From Gracilaria gracilis (lineage: Eukaryota; Rhodophyta; Florideophyceae; Gracilariales; Gracilariaceae), in contig JARGSG010000012.1 in NCBI GenBank assembly GCA_030374805.1, forward strand, positions 124,001 to 188,000: DNA of 64,000 nucleotides. The letters are read 5' to 3'. This document shows, piece by piece, positions 1-11,329 of the stretch. The notes beneath the pieces are model-generated. The model did not search any database. It worked only from the letters and a program-made list of their open reading frames with translations, and had not been told where the DNA came from. A program made the translations under genes and the position numbers. Each line of letters starts with the position of its first letter. Position 1 is the stretch's first letter.

Positions 1-603
1 ATACAGCTCCTCTTACAATCATTTTCAGACGTCTGCCAGCACACAAACTCTTCCTATTGTCGACAGATCCTTTCCTATCGAGATATCCGTGGGCTCTGGG
101 GCATTATCACTGTGAGGGGTGCAATATGTTGTAATGTCGCCAGAAAAAGTGTCTTTTATCACCAAATCACCACTTTCAGTCATGCTAGGTAGCGAATAAC
201 CGAAATACCATAATTTCTGTTCAATTATCCAACTATTTTATGTGTACAAAAACCCCACACTCAATGCGAAGGTCACCGTATTTCCATGGTGCAACTCTTT
301 CATTCACAGTTTTCAATTTGTTTGGGAAAAGAGTTAGCATGAACCTAGAAGACAATCTAATACTACCAACTTTGCCAGGTCAATTGGACAGCGGAACGAT
401 TTATTATGAATTGTAATCCGTAAAATTGATAAAGACCCGCTCTGGCCCACCCCACGGCCTATACTCAGAAGGGGGAACCAGCAAAGTCTGAAAGAGGCCC
501 AGAGCAAGAGAGAGCTCCATTGAACATCGATGTAGTCCCAGTACTGCTTAAGGCCGGTATCCATGCCGAAAAAGAATTACTTCATTTCTTGTCCGCCGTG
601 TCC
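1..603. other. No gene seen
   Basis: AT-rich unique-looking sequence with only short reading frames on both strands and no recognisable domain. I see no LTR, inverted repeat or tRNA signature. The palindromic repeat family begins immediately to the right. Confidence 0.5.
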
Positions 604-610
604 CCTGAAC

Positions 611-1533
611 AGCGGACCGAGGTAGCGTGGCGCTTCATAGGTGCATCGATGAAGCGCTGCACCCAGCCAGTCCGCTGTACCAAAACTTTTTTTATTTTCA
701 ACTAATTAAAACAAATGCCTGCGACAGCGGAGGGAGGTGTCGTGGCGCTCCATGGATGCCGTTCAGAGGATCCGGCTTTTTAATGAGGTGGAAAAAAATT
801 TTTTTTCGGACACCGGACCCGGGTGCGGTGGCGCTTCATCGGTGCACCGATGAAGCGCCCCCGCGCCCAAGTCCGCTGGCAACGACACGTTGGTGGTGCC
901 ACGTATGCCATTAACACAGGTTTGCGACAAACAGCGCGTTGGGACAGCGGACCAAGGTGGCTTGGCGTTTCATCGGTGCACCGTTGAAACACCACGACAC
1001 CCGGGTCCGCTGTCATCGGCGCGCTGGTGGTGCCACGTATGCCACTACCACAGGTTTGCCATACACGTGGCGTTGAGACAGCGGACCAAGGTGACCTGGC
1101 GCTTCATCGGTGCACCGATGAAGCGCCACGACACCCGGGTCCGCTGTCAACGGCACGCCGGTAGTGCCACGTATGCCACTATAACAGGTTTGCCACACAC
1201 GTGGCGTTGGGACAGCGAACCAAGGTAGCCTGGCGCTTCATCGGTGCACCGATGAAGCGCCACGACAGCCAGGTCCGCTACCAACGGCGCGCCGGTGGTG
1301 CCACGTATGCCACTACCACAGGTTTGCGACACACGGGGCGCTGGGACAGCGAACCAAGGTAGCCTTGCGCTTCCTCGGTGCACCGATGAAGCACCACGAC
1401 ACCTGGGTCCGCTGTCCCAGGCTGTCGTTTTCATTAATTGGGATTACATAATCTTGTTGGGACAGCCGTTCGGGGTGGCGTGGCGCTCCATCGGCGCAGC
1501 GAGGAAGCGCAATGAGACCCCACTCTACTGTCC
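611..1533. repeat. 134-bp satellite of foldback palindromes
   Basis: Four adjacent units lie at exact 134-bp spacing, with palindromic cores at 809-880, 943-1014, 1077-1148 and about 1211-1280, and a fifth core at 1345-1416. Each core is a roughly 72-bp near-perfect palindrome running from GACAGCGGACC through the centre TCATCGGTGCACCGATGA to GGTCCGCTGTC. The spacer of about 62 bp contains a conserved stretch around GTGCCACGTATGCCACTA. Diverged single palindromes flank the array at 611-681 and 1471-1533. Short reading frames across it are by-products of the repeat. The palindromic core could form a hairpin; nothing shows it is transcribed. Confidence 0.85.
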
Positions 1534-2337
1534 TACTTGTCTTTATTAGTAACATCTCGTATATCTCCACATTTGTTTAGTTCCGTGTCTCTCGCGTCTT
1601 CAAGCTTTCCTTAACATCTCTTTGACGCATCACCTGCCATACATGAAGTACCACTTTCTCTTGATCCGCTCTCCGCGCGCCATGAAAGATAAAGCTGGAG
1701 TTCTTGTAGGTCTGCTTTGTCGGCGTGTCGACCAGGGAACCAGTTGCGCGACCCGCTACTGTGCATTCACGCGGTAGACGGTAGACCGAGGTGAATTGTG
1801 GTTCATGGATGCAACGATGAAGCGCCATTGCACTCCTGGCCATTGCCCAGTCGTCGTGTTTTCCAAAGAATGTAATACGAACCTTTCCCTAAGGAAATGA
1901 AACTTTTACTCTTCCACCAAGATATTGGTCTTTCTAAAATCCAAGTAATAATATAAATATATATAGCAGTAGAGTTGTTTCAATTCTAAACTAACGTCAC
2001 AGAGGCGACTGTCTAGCGCGGACACCGTCCGCTCGATACATATCGCTGCATAGCCGGAGGCGAAACACGCGCATCTCTACAGACTACTGTCACGCACGAA
2101 TGATCGTGCGCAAACATCATATAAGTCATTCCTTTACAGAATAGGCTCACATGAAGTTAAATCTTTCTTCACGGGGACTTTGAGCCTAGTAAGACACTTA
2201 TGGGGTTGCATTTATTAGTCACGCTAGTACAGTAAGCATTGCTGCGGATGCTCTGGAACCATCCTAAACTAGTGTGTTAGGGTGGCTTGCAATCTCTCCA
2301 AAGGCATACAGGACCGTTGGTCTAGACCACCCTCCGG
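1534..2337. other. No gene; one degenerate palindrome
   Basis: There is no credible coding region. A worn copy of the satellite palindrome lies at about 1785-1850, recognisable by ATGAAGCGCCA. The rest is AT-rich and featureless. Confidence 0.45.
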
Positions 2338-2902
2338 ACAGCGGACCCGGGTGTCGCGGCGCTTCATCAGTTCACCGATGAAGCGCCACTGCACATCGGT
2401 CCGATGTCCAAAAAATTAAAATTTTTTTTGCCCTGCCGCCCCGGTCGGTCCCGAATATCTGTATCCGGGGCACACGTGCTACTACTACTGGTTATCGTGT
2501 TCGCAGAAACATCGCAGCCATGTACAACTAACTCCCGTTCGGATCTGTTTCACAGCCCCCTGTACTACATTCTTCAGTAGCTTACGCAGGTCTGTTGTCC
2601 TCACTACGGCCCGGGCGTCATGGCGCTTCATCGATGTACCGATGAAGCGCCACGACACCTGGGCCCGCTGTCAACGGCGCGCTGGTGGTTCCAAGTATGC
2701 AACCACCCAAGCTCCATCACTCAGGGCACGTGGACAGCGGGCCGGAGTGCACTTTAGCTTCATTGCTCATGGCCTGTTGACGGTGTCACGTATGCAAAAA
2801 AATCACGTTTATCACTCACGGCGCGTTAAGACAGCGGACCGGAGTGGTGCGGCGCTTCATCGGTGCACCGATGAAAGGCCACGCCACCCCAGTCCGCTGT
2901 CC
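2338..2902. repeat. Dispersed copies of the foldback palindrome
   Basis: Further copies of the 72-bp palindrome occur at 2338-2409, about 2593-2671 and 2832-2902, with a degenerate one near 2732-2790. They share the GACAGCGGACC arms and the TCATCGGTGCACCGATGA-like centre of the satellite but are not at 134-bp spacing. Two are followed by short A/T runs (about 2412-2430 and 2928-2940), which recalls independent insertions of a foldback element. Confidence 0.7.
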
Positions 2903-3445
2903 AAGGCTGGAATTAGTGCGCCAGAGACTTTTTTTATTTATCTATTGCTCAAAAATTGTTTTGTAAGTGTGCTATAGATGATATGAGCTTAATGTATGTT
3001 TGTAGATGGTGCACGAGTATGCTCTAAAATACGATATGCGCACGGGATACACTTTAAACTAATACTGAGCGGACATGATGGAATAGAAGGTAGTGAATGA
3101 GAGAGAGGGGTACGAAGAAGGGAGAGAGTGGAATGGAAGATATAGATGATGGAGAGGACGAACACGAAAATGAAAATAAAGAGATGTTAGGTGGCCATGA
3201 TAAAAATAAAGAAAGGGATTACGAAGAAAGACAGACGCTAATAGATGACGAAGATGAGTAGTTTTAATATATGGCCTGTGTTGTTGTGTGTGTTCTTGAT
3301 AGAGGCTTGACATGAAATATGAACACATGATTGGTTTCAACTGTAACGTAAAGAGAATTGAAGAACAAAAATGGGTTAATCTGCATGGGCTGAGGAGAGT
3401 TTGTGTATATACACGGAATATAAGGTTTACAATTTGTTCTAATTA
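2903..3445. other. No gene; purine-skewed tract
   Basis: From about 3060 the top strand becomes strongly purine-rich (GA-rich, few C), a skew that continues with interruptions to about 5700. Open frames on the minus strand here are Ser/Pro/Leu-rich and look like consequences of composition. Confidence 0.4.
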
Positions 3446-4258
3446 CTAAAGAATGTCATTTCCAAGAACGGTGTCAAAGTTGGTGTGGAAAGGGGTAGGA
3501 TCCTGCATTTTGGCTGATTTTTCATCTGCGGAGGTGAGATAAAAGTAGGCATTTTTGGATTCATACTCCAAGAAGGGGGCTGGGAAGGTAATAGGGGTGT
3601 TGCTGTATTCTAGAATGGATTCCACTGTAGCGGGGATATTGTAGGAGAGTCATCTGTTGAGGGTGGGTATCGCTAGAAGTTTCTTAACAATAGTTGAGAC
3701 ACTGCTTTTGTACTCGGTAGCCACCTCATGCATGGTAACGAATCCAAATGAAGAACCGACGAGATTGAAGGAAGAGATCCAAACTGGCTTTTGGTAGTAA
3801 GACTAGGGAAAGGCTCGTTCGTCGACGATAGTGCAAGTAAAACCTGCGGTCCAGAGGCTTTGAGCTATTGCGAGAGCCCCTTTTCCGGTGGCTGTGGCTA
3901 GAGTATTGGGAGAGGGAGGCGCGATACCATCCTGTGGGGAAGCGCCGACAGCAGGAACGGCGATGTAAAGAGCGGCTCGTATGCAGTGCTCAATTCCGTA
4001 TTGGTAAAATATGGGAACAATGCGACCATTCTGGATGAAGACCAAGTCTTCTATACATGTTGGCAGGCAAAATAGAATAACTCTTTTGAGAAGGTCGTTC
4101 GCGCCACAGAAGAAGATTGGACCTTGGGGAAGGCAATCTGGAGAAATGAATTCTTCTTGAGGAGAACCATTGTTGTAAACCATGGTGATAATACGCCCTC
4201 TACCTATGACAAAAGCTGCCATGATTGTAGAAGGGAGGGAAAATGGATGGGAGGACAT
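3446..4258 (-). pseudogene. GCN2/HisRS-like domain relic
   Basis: One minus-strand frame of 271 codons from an ATG at 4258 is broken by TAG at 3803-3805 and TGA at 3650-3652. The translation on both sides is protein-like. Residues around PAVGASPQDGIA followed by ALAIAQSLWTAGFTCTIV resemble the end of the class II core (Pxx[IV]GVS) and the first helix of the anticodon-binding domain in histidyl-tRNA synthetase, and more closely the HisRS-like region of the eIF2-alpha kinase GCN2. After the TAG the segment WISSFNLVGSSFGFVTM and a Lys-rich helix fit the rest of that domain. No kinase domain or HisRS motif 2 is evident upstream. I read this as a decayed fragment, not a gene; the family assignment is from remembered motif similarity only. 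Confidence 0.42.
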
Positions 4259-5084
4259 TGCGACGAGTTTATTTGAAGGTATGGGCTGTTAGGAGCTGTC
4301 CGGTGTTGGTAGATTTGAAAAGAAATCTGTCTACATGTAAGGGAGTGAGAAGAGATTTAAGTAGAGGTAAGGGCTGTTCTTGTGGCCATGGGAAATCGTG
4401 TTCCAGGAGACAAGGGGATTTGTATGATTAGTTATGAAAAGACATAGGCAGCAGGATTGTAGTGGAGGTAAGGCCGAAGAGTGTGTTTATGAGAAGGAAT
4501 GCAGTGAAGTAAAGCATAGAAAGTAAGAGTCCATGGTACCGTTGGTACTTAAGTGTTGGTGCATTGAGGGCTTCAATGGGATATGGTATGGACAAAAGGG
4601 GGGACATTGTGGGGATTTCTGAGAAAAAAAGGAAAATATGCGGAATGGCGGGAAATACGAGTGGATATGAATCGGGTACAAATGGTCGTGCAGCGCAAGT
4701 GGGTGTGTGACAGACCGTGCTACAGGTGTGCGGAGTGGGGAAGATTGCTGCAACTGTTGGGTTCATCTCTCTTGTTCTTATCTATCTCCGTTATCGTGAA
4801 CCGCCGCTTATTTCTGCGATGTCGAATGGGTACGCCGAGGACGAGGAGCTAGTGGCTCTGCTTCACCAAACGAAGTTACCAGAGACGCCACCAAGAAGGA
4901 AGGAGGAGGGTGGGGACATTATTTGAATGATAGAGAAGGAGGGATGTGGGGATGGAGAGTGGGTGAGGGTGATGGGGGTGGAGGGAATGGGGGACCGGAG
5001 AGGAGGTTTGCGGCGGAGATGGGGGAGTGCTTGGGGAAGCCTGGAGGAGAACGGAAGGAGCATTAGGACGACTGGCTTTCTGAT

Positions 5085-5703
5085 ATGGTGGGTGAAATGG
5101 GAGGGGTGGTGCTGAGTGTGTCGGAGATTTGGGTGCCAATGAGTTTGATTTGGACGGTTCGGAAAAGGATGAAATTGGCTAGAGTGAGGACTGGAAAGCA
5201 TGTGAGTGGGATGGTAGAGTGCGTTAGGAGGGAGATAGTGAAGCTGAGAGAAGAAAATATGGGGCTGAGGGGACGTGTGGTGGGGTTGAAGGCGCAAGTG
5301 GGACAGGTGGAGAGGGCGTGCCAATTGTTCTTGGAGGTGAAGGAGCTGGTGAGGGAAGGAAGCGTTGGGAGGGAGGAGCGGTGAAGGGAATGGAGGGGAG
5401 GTTGGGGGAAGTCGGCTGAGGAAAAGGCGAAAGGGTGGGGTGATGGTGGACAAGGATGGGGAGGTGTGTGTGCAGCGGCAGCTGCCGGGTAGAGGGCTAC
5501 TAGTTGGGTTTGGTAGTGCGGCGGCGGCTGTGCAAACGGCGGAGCGCACACTGGAGGAGCAGTAGGAGAAGAGGCTGGGAGGGGTTGGGAGCCGGCTTGG
5601 GGCTAGAAATGTGTACGAGAATGGAGAGAGTAATCCGTTGGAGTTCTTCAACTTGACATTTAGCGAAACTGAGACTCAAAATCCGAATGCAGGGTTGGAA
5701 TGA
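5085..5703 (+). pseudogene. Possible decayed coiled-coil gene
   Basis: Frame 5085-5384 encodes a basic stretch followed by a Leu/Val heptad-like coiled coil (EIVKLREENMGLRGRVVGLK). A shift of frame near 5365-5400 continues it, through an in-frame TAG at 5563-5565, to a plausible C-terminus (EFFNLTFSETETQNPNAGLE) ending at 5703. The combination recalls a bZIP-like basic-zipper segment, but the tract is purine-skewed and low in complexity, so chance open frames are likely too. No family is assigned. Confidence 0.2.
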
Positions 5704-5983
5704 GGGAGCGCTAGTGGTGGGTTCGTAATTTTTTAGAGTGTTTTGGACGATTGTGGGGAATGTAAAGTTACGAGTGGTGGCAGGGGAACTGCAAACCAGC
5801 CTTCAACTTCAGTAGGTGAAGTTTGAACTGCACTGAGCGAAAACGTTATTTCCAAAAAAAAATTTTTCTGCCTCTGCCAACTAGCGCAAACTGCAAAAAT
5901 GCTAGTTTTTTCGGACTTTTATTTCCACAAGTAGCGATCTAGCATACTAAACTAGCATTCCGAGAACACCGACGCAGTACGCT

Positions 5984-6035
5984 GGTATGGCTGGGGCGCC
6001 GACGGTGATTCCGCCGAGCCGTCTTCAGCCATACC
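5984..6035 (+). other. Nested hairpin, possible structured RNA
   Basis: A 10-bp outer stem (GGTATGGCTG / CAGCCATACC) encloses a second stem (GACGG / CCGTC) with a 13-nt loop. The flanking 100 bases to about 6170 contain more short complementary runs. I could not match it to a known ribozyme, snRNA or tRNA. Confidence 0.35.
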
Positions 6036-6284
6036 ACACCATTTCAGGGTAAGCTAGTGGAACCGCAAGGGAGAGGACATGCCGAATGATGGCTGAACCT
6101 TACACGTGATGCAGTCCCCTAAGAAAGGGGGATAAGCATCGTAATCATGAAGACCAAAAGTGGTTAGTGAACGCTCACCAAGAAGGCATTACAAGAAAAG
6201 AAGCATTCCACGGGGGTACGTACAGTGAACAGTATCGATAAAGGCTGTACGCGCCGTTGTACACGCGCCATGCACGGGCGCGCC

Positions 6285-6340
6285 ACACGCGCGAAGGCGC
6301 ACGCCATACACGCGCGAAGGCGCACGCCATACACGCGCGA
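6285..6340. repeat. 23-bp tandem repeat, 2.4 copies
   Basis: The unit ACACGCGCGAAGGCGCACGCCAT is present as two exact copies (6285-6307, 6308-6330) and a partial third. Confidence 0.8.
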
Positions 6341-6901
6341 ACCCGAACGGTGGAAACATTCAAAAAATTGTACCTTTTTATGTGTCGAGGTCTACGCGCG
6401 CTGCTCGTGGCGCGCCGTGCGGAGTAACCGATTCGGTTTGCACTATTGTGTGTGAGGATCGAGCAAAGGCATGGTCAAAAAATTTAAGTATTTTCACCGT
6501 GCCGTGCTCTCGAATCGGCCATTATCAGCCTCTGAAACCGCTTGGTTCTCGAGATACAGACCAAAAGGGTTTTCTGCGTTTTCACTACCATGTGGAGGGG
6601 TAATTTCCAGGCCGAATATTTTGATTCGCCTTGCAAGTAACCTCCGGGGTGAAACACCGCACGTGCGCCCATGCATGGTAAGAGGCCATGCAGAACCATC
6701 CCGGTAATTTGCTTGCCACCACGCGCGAGCGCGTGGCACAACACCTCACCTCATGGGAAGACGAAACCGCTCGCTGCGCCACACGGAGACGAGGCGGCGT
6801 ATCAACATGGCCAATCCATACTACGAGCACACACAGTAGCTCCGGTTGGAACCAATTTACCTGCAAGGAATTACTCTTCACCCGTCGTGGTACGATGGTT
6901 T

Positions 6902-6913
6902 AAGGAAGGGGGA
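6902..6913 (+). other. Polypurine tract of the older retroelement
   Basis: AAGGAAGGGGGA, preceded by TTT, lies just left of the older antisense gene. The same sequence context (TTTAAGGAGGGGGA) lies between integrase and the antisense gene in the younger element at 15300. Correspondence inferred from order and similarity. Confidence 0.35.
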
Positions 6914-7043
6914 GTTGTTTTCGCGCTTCTTTCTTCGCTTCGCAACGAACCTCTATAGTAACTGGAACCTAACATGGAAACGCATAACTTTTAACTTTAC
7001 TTAAAGAGTAACACCAACAGGGATGCAGAAGTGGAGACAGGAA

Positions 7044-8325
7044 TCAACCAGATAGGTGAGTAGCAAAGTGAGGCCCCGAGGAGCCTCCAGCTGAAGATCC
7101 CCGACCCGGAGTGGTGTTCTGATGCGCTCCCGGCCAAGGCTGGAAGAAATGAGCCTGGCCTGGAGCCTGGATAGGTGCGCTACCATGACCCACTGGAGTA
7201 CTAGTAGGCAAATTGGCGCCTGGCATTACGTCAGGACCCATCGGAGGTGGCGCGCTCGCTTGCGCAACCAACGGAGGTACCGACCACCCGGTGTGGAGAG
7301 GAGCCTGCGGAGCGGCTAGAAAGCCGGGGTTCAGGCTGGCACCAAATAGGAGATCCTCAAAAGGATTTGTAGGCGTCAGGTCCATAAACGTCGCTAGGCA
7401 CGCCATCTGGTTGGTAGCCATCTGGTAGAGCTCGACCTGGAACCGGTTCCGGAACCCACCAATTTGGGAAAGGATCGCATGTACTGTGCATGACGAGGCA
7501 GGATGCTTTCCAGGAAGGTAAGCGCTTCGACCACAGAGGTAGGACCCGCCCCCTTGAAGTTCACCATAAAGGCTTGGCGGACCCGGGCCATTAAACCTGA
7601 AACGGCCTGGGAATCCACCTGAAAAAGAACAGGCGTCGTAGCCGCAGCCATGACACCCCCGATGATACCCCGCGGAGGCCCGTCAACCCTTATGGTACTG
7701 GAAAGAATAGGAGTTACACCAGTATGGGCAGCCGTGTTGCGTCCTTCCGGAGCGGAAGTAGGCGGTAAAGTGGCCACAGGGGTAGCTGCTGGCGATTCCA
7801 CCACGGTTGGGAATGGTCCGGGACTCCCTGGAGGTTCCTGATCGGTCGGTGCCCGGGGTAGCGTTGCTCCGCGCGGGATACAACCTTCCAGGACACCGGA
7901 TTGAAACCTTCCCACCCCAGCTTGGCTCCCCACGGGAAACTCTCCACCTGGGCAAGCAACGACTCCCGTTGCTCAATGGAGTAGTCCGTACCGGCCACAA
8001 TGGTTCCGAGTCCGAACTGTCGGATGGGATGTCGCGAATGACCCTCGCGGGAATGAAGAACATACGACCAGGAGGTTGTACCCCGTCACGGTAAATCTCG
8101 GCTTCGCGAGAACGGCAGACCCAGTCAATACCGTTAGGGGCAGCCTGCAGAGCCAGGACGGCCACCAACACGGCCAACTCCGCGAGGGCAATCGACCAAA
8201 TGAGGTAACACCAATCGTGGTTACGGGTGCTATAGCTCCCAAAGTAGGCCAACACCGGTGGAGTTGGGACGCTAAGCGACATCGGAACCTCATAGGCATT
8301 CCACCAATCGGGTCGAGCCCCATAC
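7044..8325 (-). pseudogene. Older antisense retroelement gene, 3' part
   Basis: This is the C-terminal two-thirds of a gene whose N-terminal part continues, after the inserted chromovirus, at 19527-20351. Reading minus-strand from 8325, the product has a W-W-N-A-Y segment and LSVPTPPVLAY, then a hydrophobic Ala/Leu-rich helix. All align with the antisense gene of the younger element (LSVPTPSVLAY; same spacing). Below about 7980 the frame changes at least twice: homologous segments appear in different frames (QVDSQAVSGLMARVRQAF at about 7590-7640 matches QVDAERIVDHIVKNMRQAA in the younger copy). The end is Pro/Gly-rich, like its counterpart. The frameshifts and the insertion make this a dead copy. 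Function unknown. Confidence 0.7.
8321..8325. other. Target-site duplication CATAC, left
   Basis: CATAC directly precedes the left LTR and recurs as 19527-19531 directly after the right LTR. A 5-bp duplication is usual for Ty3/gypsy integrase. Confidence 0.9.
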
Positions 8326-8867
8326 TGTAGCATAGTGGGCCCGGGTTGGTACAGAGTGTGTCTGATCAGCCGTTCACGTACGAAGGGGTAGTGCACGATG
8401 GGCTGGTGCCGTGGCACCGCCACGTGTACGATTTGGTGATCAAGTGCCGGACGGATTGGCACAGCGTACAAGTTGGCCACGTGTACGGACTTGGTGGTGA
8501 CAATGCAAATTAGACCGATCGTACAGTAGTTAGTAATGGGGCCCAGACCCGATATTTAGTTGTAGTTCGGATATCCCGAGGCCCCCAATCGTAAACGACA
8601 AGCATCTTCTGCCGAACGTCTTTCTCGCCAGCTTGCGCTAACGATAGACCGCACGGTATATTCTACTCAGGTTTCTCAGACCGTTCGTACCCTTTTGCGC
8701 GCCCCTGTACGCGCTTGGTGATACCGACCGTCCACTCTCCCTTCGACCACCCGGTGCTTCCGCCCTCCCTCTCCGCTCGGACCCATTACAGTCACACGAC
8801 TGTACGCTGCCGCCGCTCCCGTCCCAAGACCGCTTCGGACTCTCTCCCTTTTTGGCATTGTACCACA
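8326..8867 (+). repeat. 5' LTR of the chromovirus
   Basis: 542 bp, beginning TGTAGCATAG and ending TTGTACCACA (TG...CA ends). It matches 18984-19526 almost base for base. Possible promoter elements are GATATTTAG near 8550 and GGTATATTC near 8654; neither is a strong TATA box. Confidence 0.95.
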
Positions 8868-8886
8868 TTGGTCTCCCGACCTAGAA
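8868..8886 (+). promoter_or_regulatory. Primer-binding site
   Basis: One base after the LTR comes TGGTCTCCCGACCTAGAA. The TGG start, complementary to a tRNA CCA end, and the position are typical. It implies a priming tRNA ending GGTCGGGAGACCA; I cannot name it. Confidence 0.6.
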
Positions 8887-8943
8887 GTGGAATTCGAGAC
8901 GGCACGGAGCAGCAGAACCGATTGTGGAACCGATACGTACAGT

Positions 8944-11144
8944 ATGAGTCATCGTCCGCACGGAGAAATGAGTGAAGGGTCTTTGGTCAAAAAAGACTCC
9001 GCAAAGTCCATACAGGTCGCAATTCGCGCCGCTTCGGATGCCGCTTCGGTTGGCCGCCGGAGCACCCGAAGTAACGTGACGGCCTACGTCACGCCTTCAG
9101 AGGAGCCCGAACGGATTATCCGAGACGGTTCCGCACGTAATAGGTCTAAGTTCGAACGGAACGAGGACGAGGCAATTGCGCTCACCCCCTTTCCCGGAAC
9201 GGAGAAGACGCAGCGGGGCGGAGCTGGCCCCGCGCCGCCACTCCTAACCGAACGGACTACCGCACGGGAACTCTGGGCAGGGATCGCTCTCTACGCCCTG
9301 CAAAGTCTCCGAACGGAAATTGAGGTCCACGTCCCCATGGCAGTGGAGACGTACCTCAAGGACCGAATCCCGGCGCTTCTGCACCAGGATATTCCACCGA
9401 TCGTACACGATATGGTCAGGAATATCCTGAAGACAGACCGTTTGGAACCTGCTACGTCAGCTCTGAACAGTACACTGGCCGTACTGGTAGCTCAGCTACC
9501 GACCCACCCACCCAAATCTTTTATTGACCATACGGACAATGCTCCGGCTAGCGGCGAGAGGCAACGCCGACCGGAACTGAAGAAGGGCCCAACGAGGGGT
9601 CCGACCGGAATGTACCTCCCGCCAGTCAACCCGCAGGACGATCCGAACGGAAGCTCAGGAGATTCCTCCGACGAGAGGAGGAATCGCCGCCGCAGAGGCG
9701 GTAAACCGAGCGGAAGTTCCGATTCGGATGACGCGCCCCGCAAACGGAAAGATCGCCGCCGCCAGAGAAGGCGACGATCAGCCAGAACGGACTCGGACCC
9801 TTCGGAGTCATCGTCGGATAACGACCGCACGGATTCGGAAGTCGACCGACACTCCCGCAGCCCTCGACGGAGGGGGAAGTCCGATCGGTATCGTTCCCGT
9901 TCGGACAGGTTGATGCTGAAACGCATCAAGCCCTTGAACGAGAAGTTCGCCAAAGTGGTGGACTACCGGACGTACAGGTTGCTCAGGATGAGCCAGGCGT
10001 ACAATTCGCGGGTGGCGCGCAAGATTGCGCGCTACCAAAAGAAATTGAATGTTTAGATGAAGGGCCATTCCTTTTTCGGGACGGATCCGATATCGGTGCT
10101 CAATTTCTTACAGCGGTTTAAAACCGCCTGCAACCATAACGGACTCACTGAGGGGGCAGCTCTCTGGTGTTTCCAGTTTTACCTGACCGGACCGGCGCAC
10201 GCTCTGGTTCAGTCTCGGCTCGAAGGTGAGTCTGGCGCTGTCGACCGTACTCGTGATAAGTCTCTCCATACGTACGAAGAGGTAGTCAACTTTCTGTTGA
10301 CCACGTACGCAACGAATGAGATCATTTCCGACGCGGCCGCAGAGGTCACCCTCTACCGCCAAGCGTCAGGCATGTCCGAAACGGAATTCGCCCAGAAGCT
10401 CTGGACGAAAGCCCTCCGTTGCGGAAATGTCTTTACCGATCGGAATTTGAAGGGGATCTTCGTCGAAGGTCTCCTTGCCGCCATACGGTCAAAGGTGAGG
10501 AATCACCTCACCTCGGATCCCAATATCGGATACGATGCACTTGCCCGTTACGCGGAATCGTACGGAGACACCCATCGTGCCTCACGTCGACAGTCTATCC
10601 GGGTCGATACTCAAAAGCCAACCGCTCGTAAAGAGTCCTCTCGTACCGCCCGGAAGGTTCATAGTATCGATACCCCGTCGGGATCGATCTATTCCGTATC
10701 GGACGAAGACGAGGAACATGTCCTCGCGGTGTCCCACGCGTCCTCCATGCCCTCGCCTCCCACTACACCCTCGGCTTCAACGCCGGCTCAGTCCGTTCGG
10801 TCTTATCCCAGTCCTGCCAGCTCCAGGGTACAGCAACCCCAGGGGCAGGCACCAGTTAGACCGTGTCGGATTTGCCCTTCGCGGGAGCCCAACTGCTGTC
10901 AGTTGCTCCCCCCGGACCTAAGGAGAAGCTGCTGGCCATACGGGAGGCTAATTATCAGCAACGCCACGAGGAAGGCTATTACAGTGCCTACCAGACCGAA
11001 CGGAAAACTGATACCCCGAAGGACAATGTAGGATATCGCCAGGGCGGACAGCCTCGCCAGACGTACTCATCAAGACCGACACAGGCCGTCATGCTGGTCG
11101 AGGAGCCTGCTCCCCACCAGGAAAGCGACCAGGAGAAAGCGTAG
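8944..11144 (+). pseudogene. Retrotransposon gag, broken
   Basis: The first ATG in the long frame is at 8944 (the frame opens earlier without ATG). The N-terminal 370 residues are charged, with a central Arg/Ser/Asp-rich stretch (about 9600-9900) that looks disordered and nucleic-acid binding. A TAG at 10054-10056, followed directly by ATG in the same frame, interrupts it just before the retrotransposon gag domain (FFGTDPISVLNFLQRF ... GAALWCFQFYLTGPAHALV; 10057-10560). After a Ser/Pro-rich linker and a C-x2-C motif near 10862, the frame shifts by one near 10880 and continues to a TAG at 11142. No complete CCHC knuckle is visible. The product would form the particle shell; as it stands it cannot be made in one piece. 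Confidence 0.85.
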
Positions 11145-11329
11145 AGGCATCGCCTCCTCCACAGAGGCCTAGCCTCGCCCCGTCAGCGACAGACCGAACG
11201 GACTCCATCCGAGGGGAGTCCCCTGTCCTGACATGTGACCTGACCGATACGAACATTGAAACCGAAACGGTCCTCTTTTCTAGCGCGAACTACAAGGTGC
11301 ATGTGTCGGTTGGCCTCAGCACGGCACTG

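Larger units (their letters stand above)
5704..6900. other. No gene; hairpin and short tandem repeat
   Basis: No supported gene. Contents include a strong hairpin (5984-6035) and a 23-bp tandem repeat (6285-6340). Reading frames at 6225-6455 and 6484-6958 are short, overlap one another on both strands and have no family features. Confidence 0.5.

Noticed and set aside
809-1416. Regular repeats that could suggest a CRISPR array
   Set aside because: Units are 134 bp with a 72-bp palindrome, spacers are conserved rather than unique, and the genome is eukaryotic.
4863-5651. 262-codon minus-strand frame
   Set aside because: Ser/Pro/His/Leu-rich low-complexity product, entirely explained by the purine skew of the top strand; no domain.
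5704-7040. Left LTR of the older retroelement
   Set aside because: I could not find a match to 21232-22110 or a TG...CA end with primer-binding site here; the left side seems deleted or replaced.
10054-10059. Programmed readthrough of TAG at the gag midpoint
   Set aside because: Many other stops in this copy show general decay, and TAG followed by ATG has no evident readthrough context; kept only as an alternative to be tested on intact copies.
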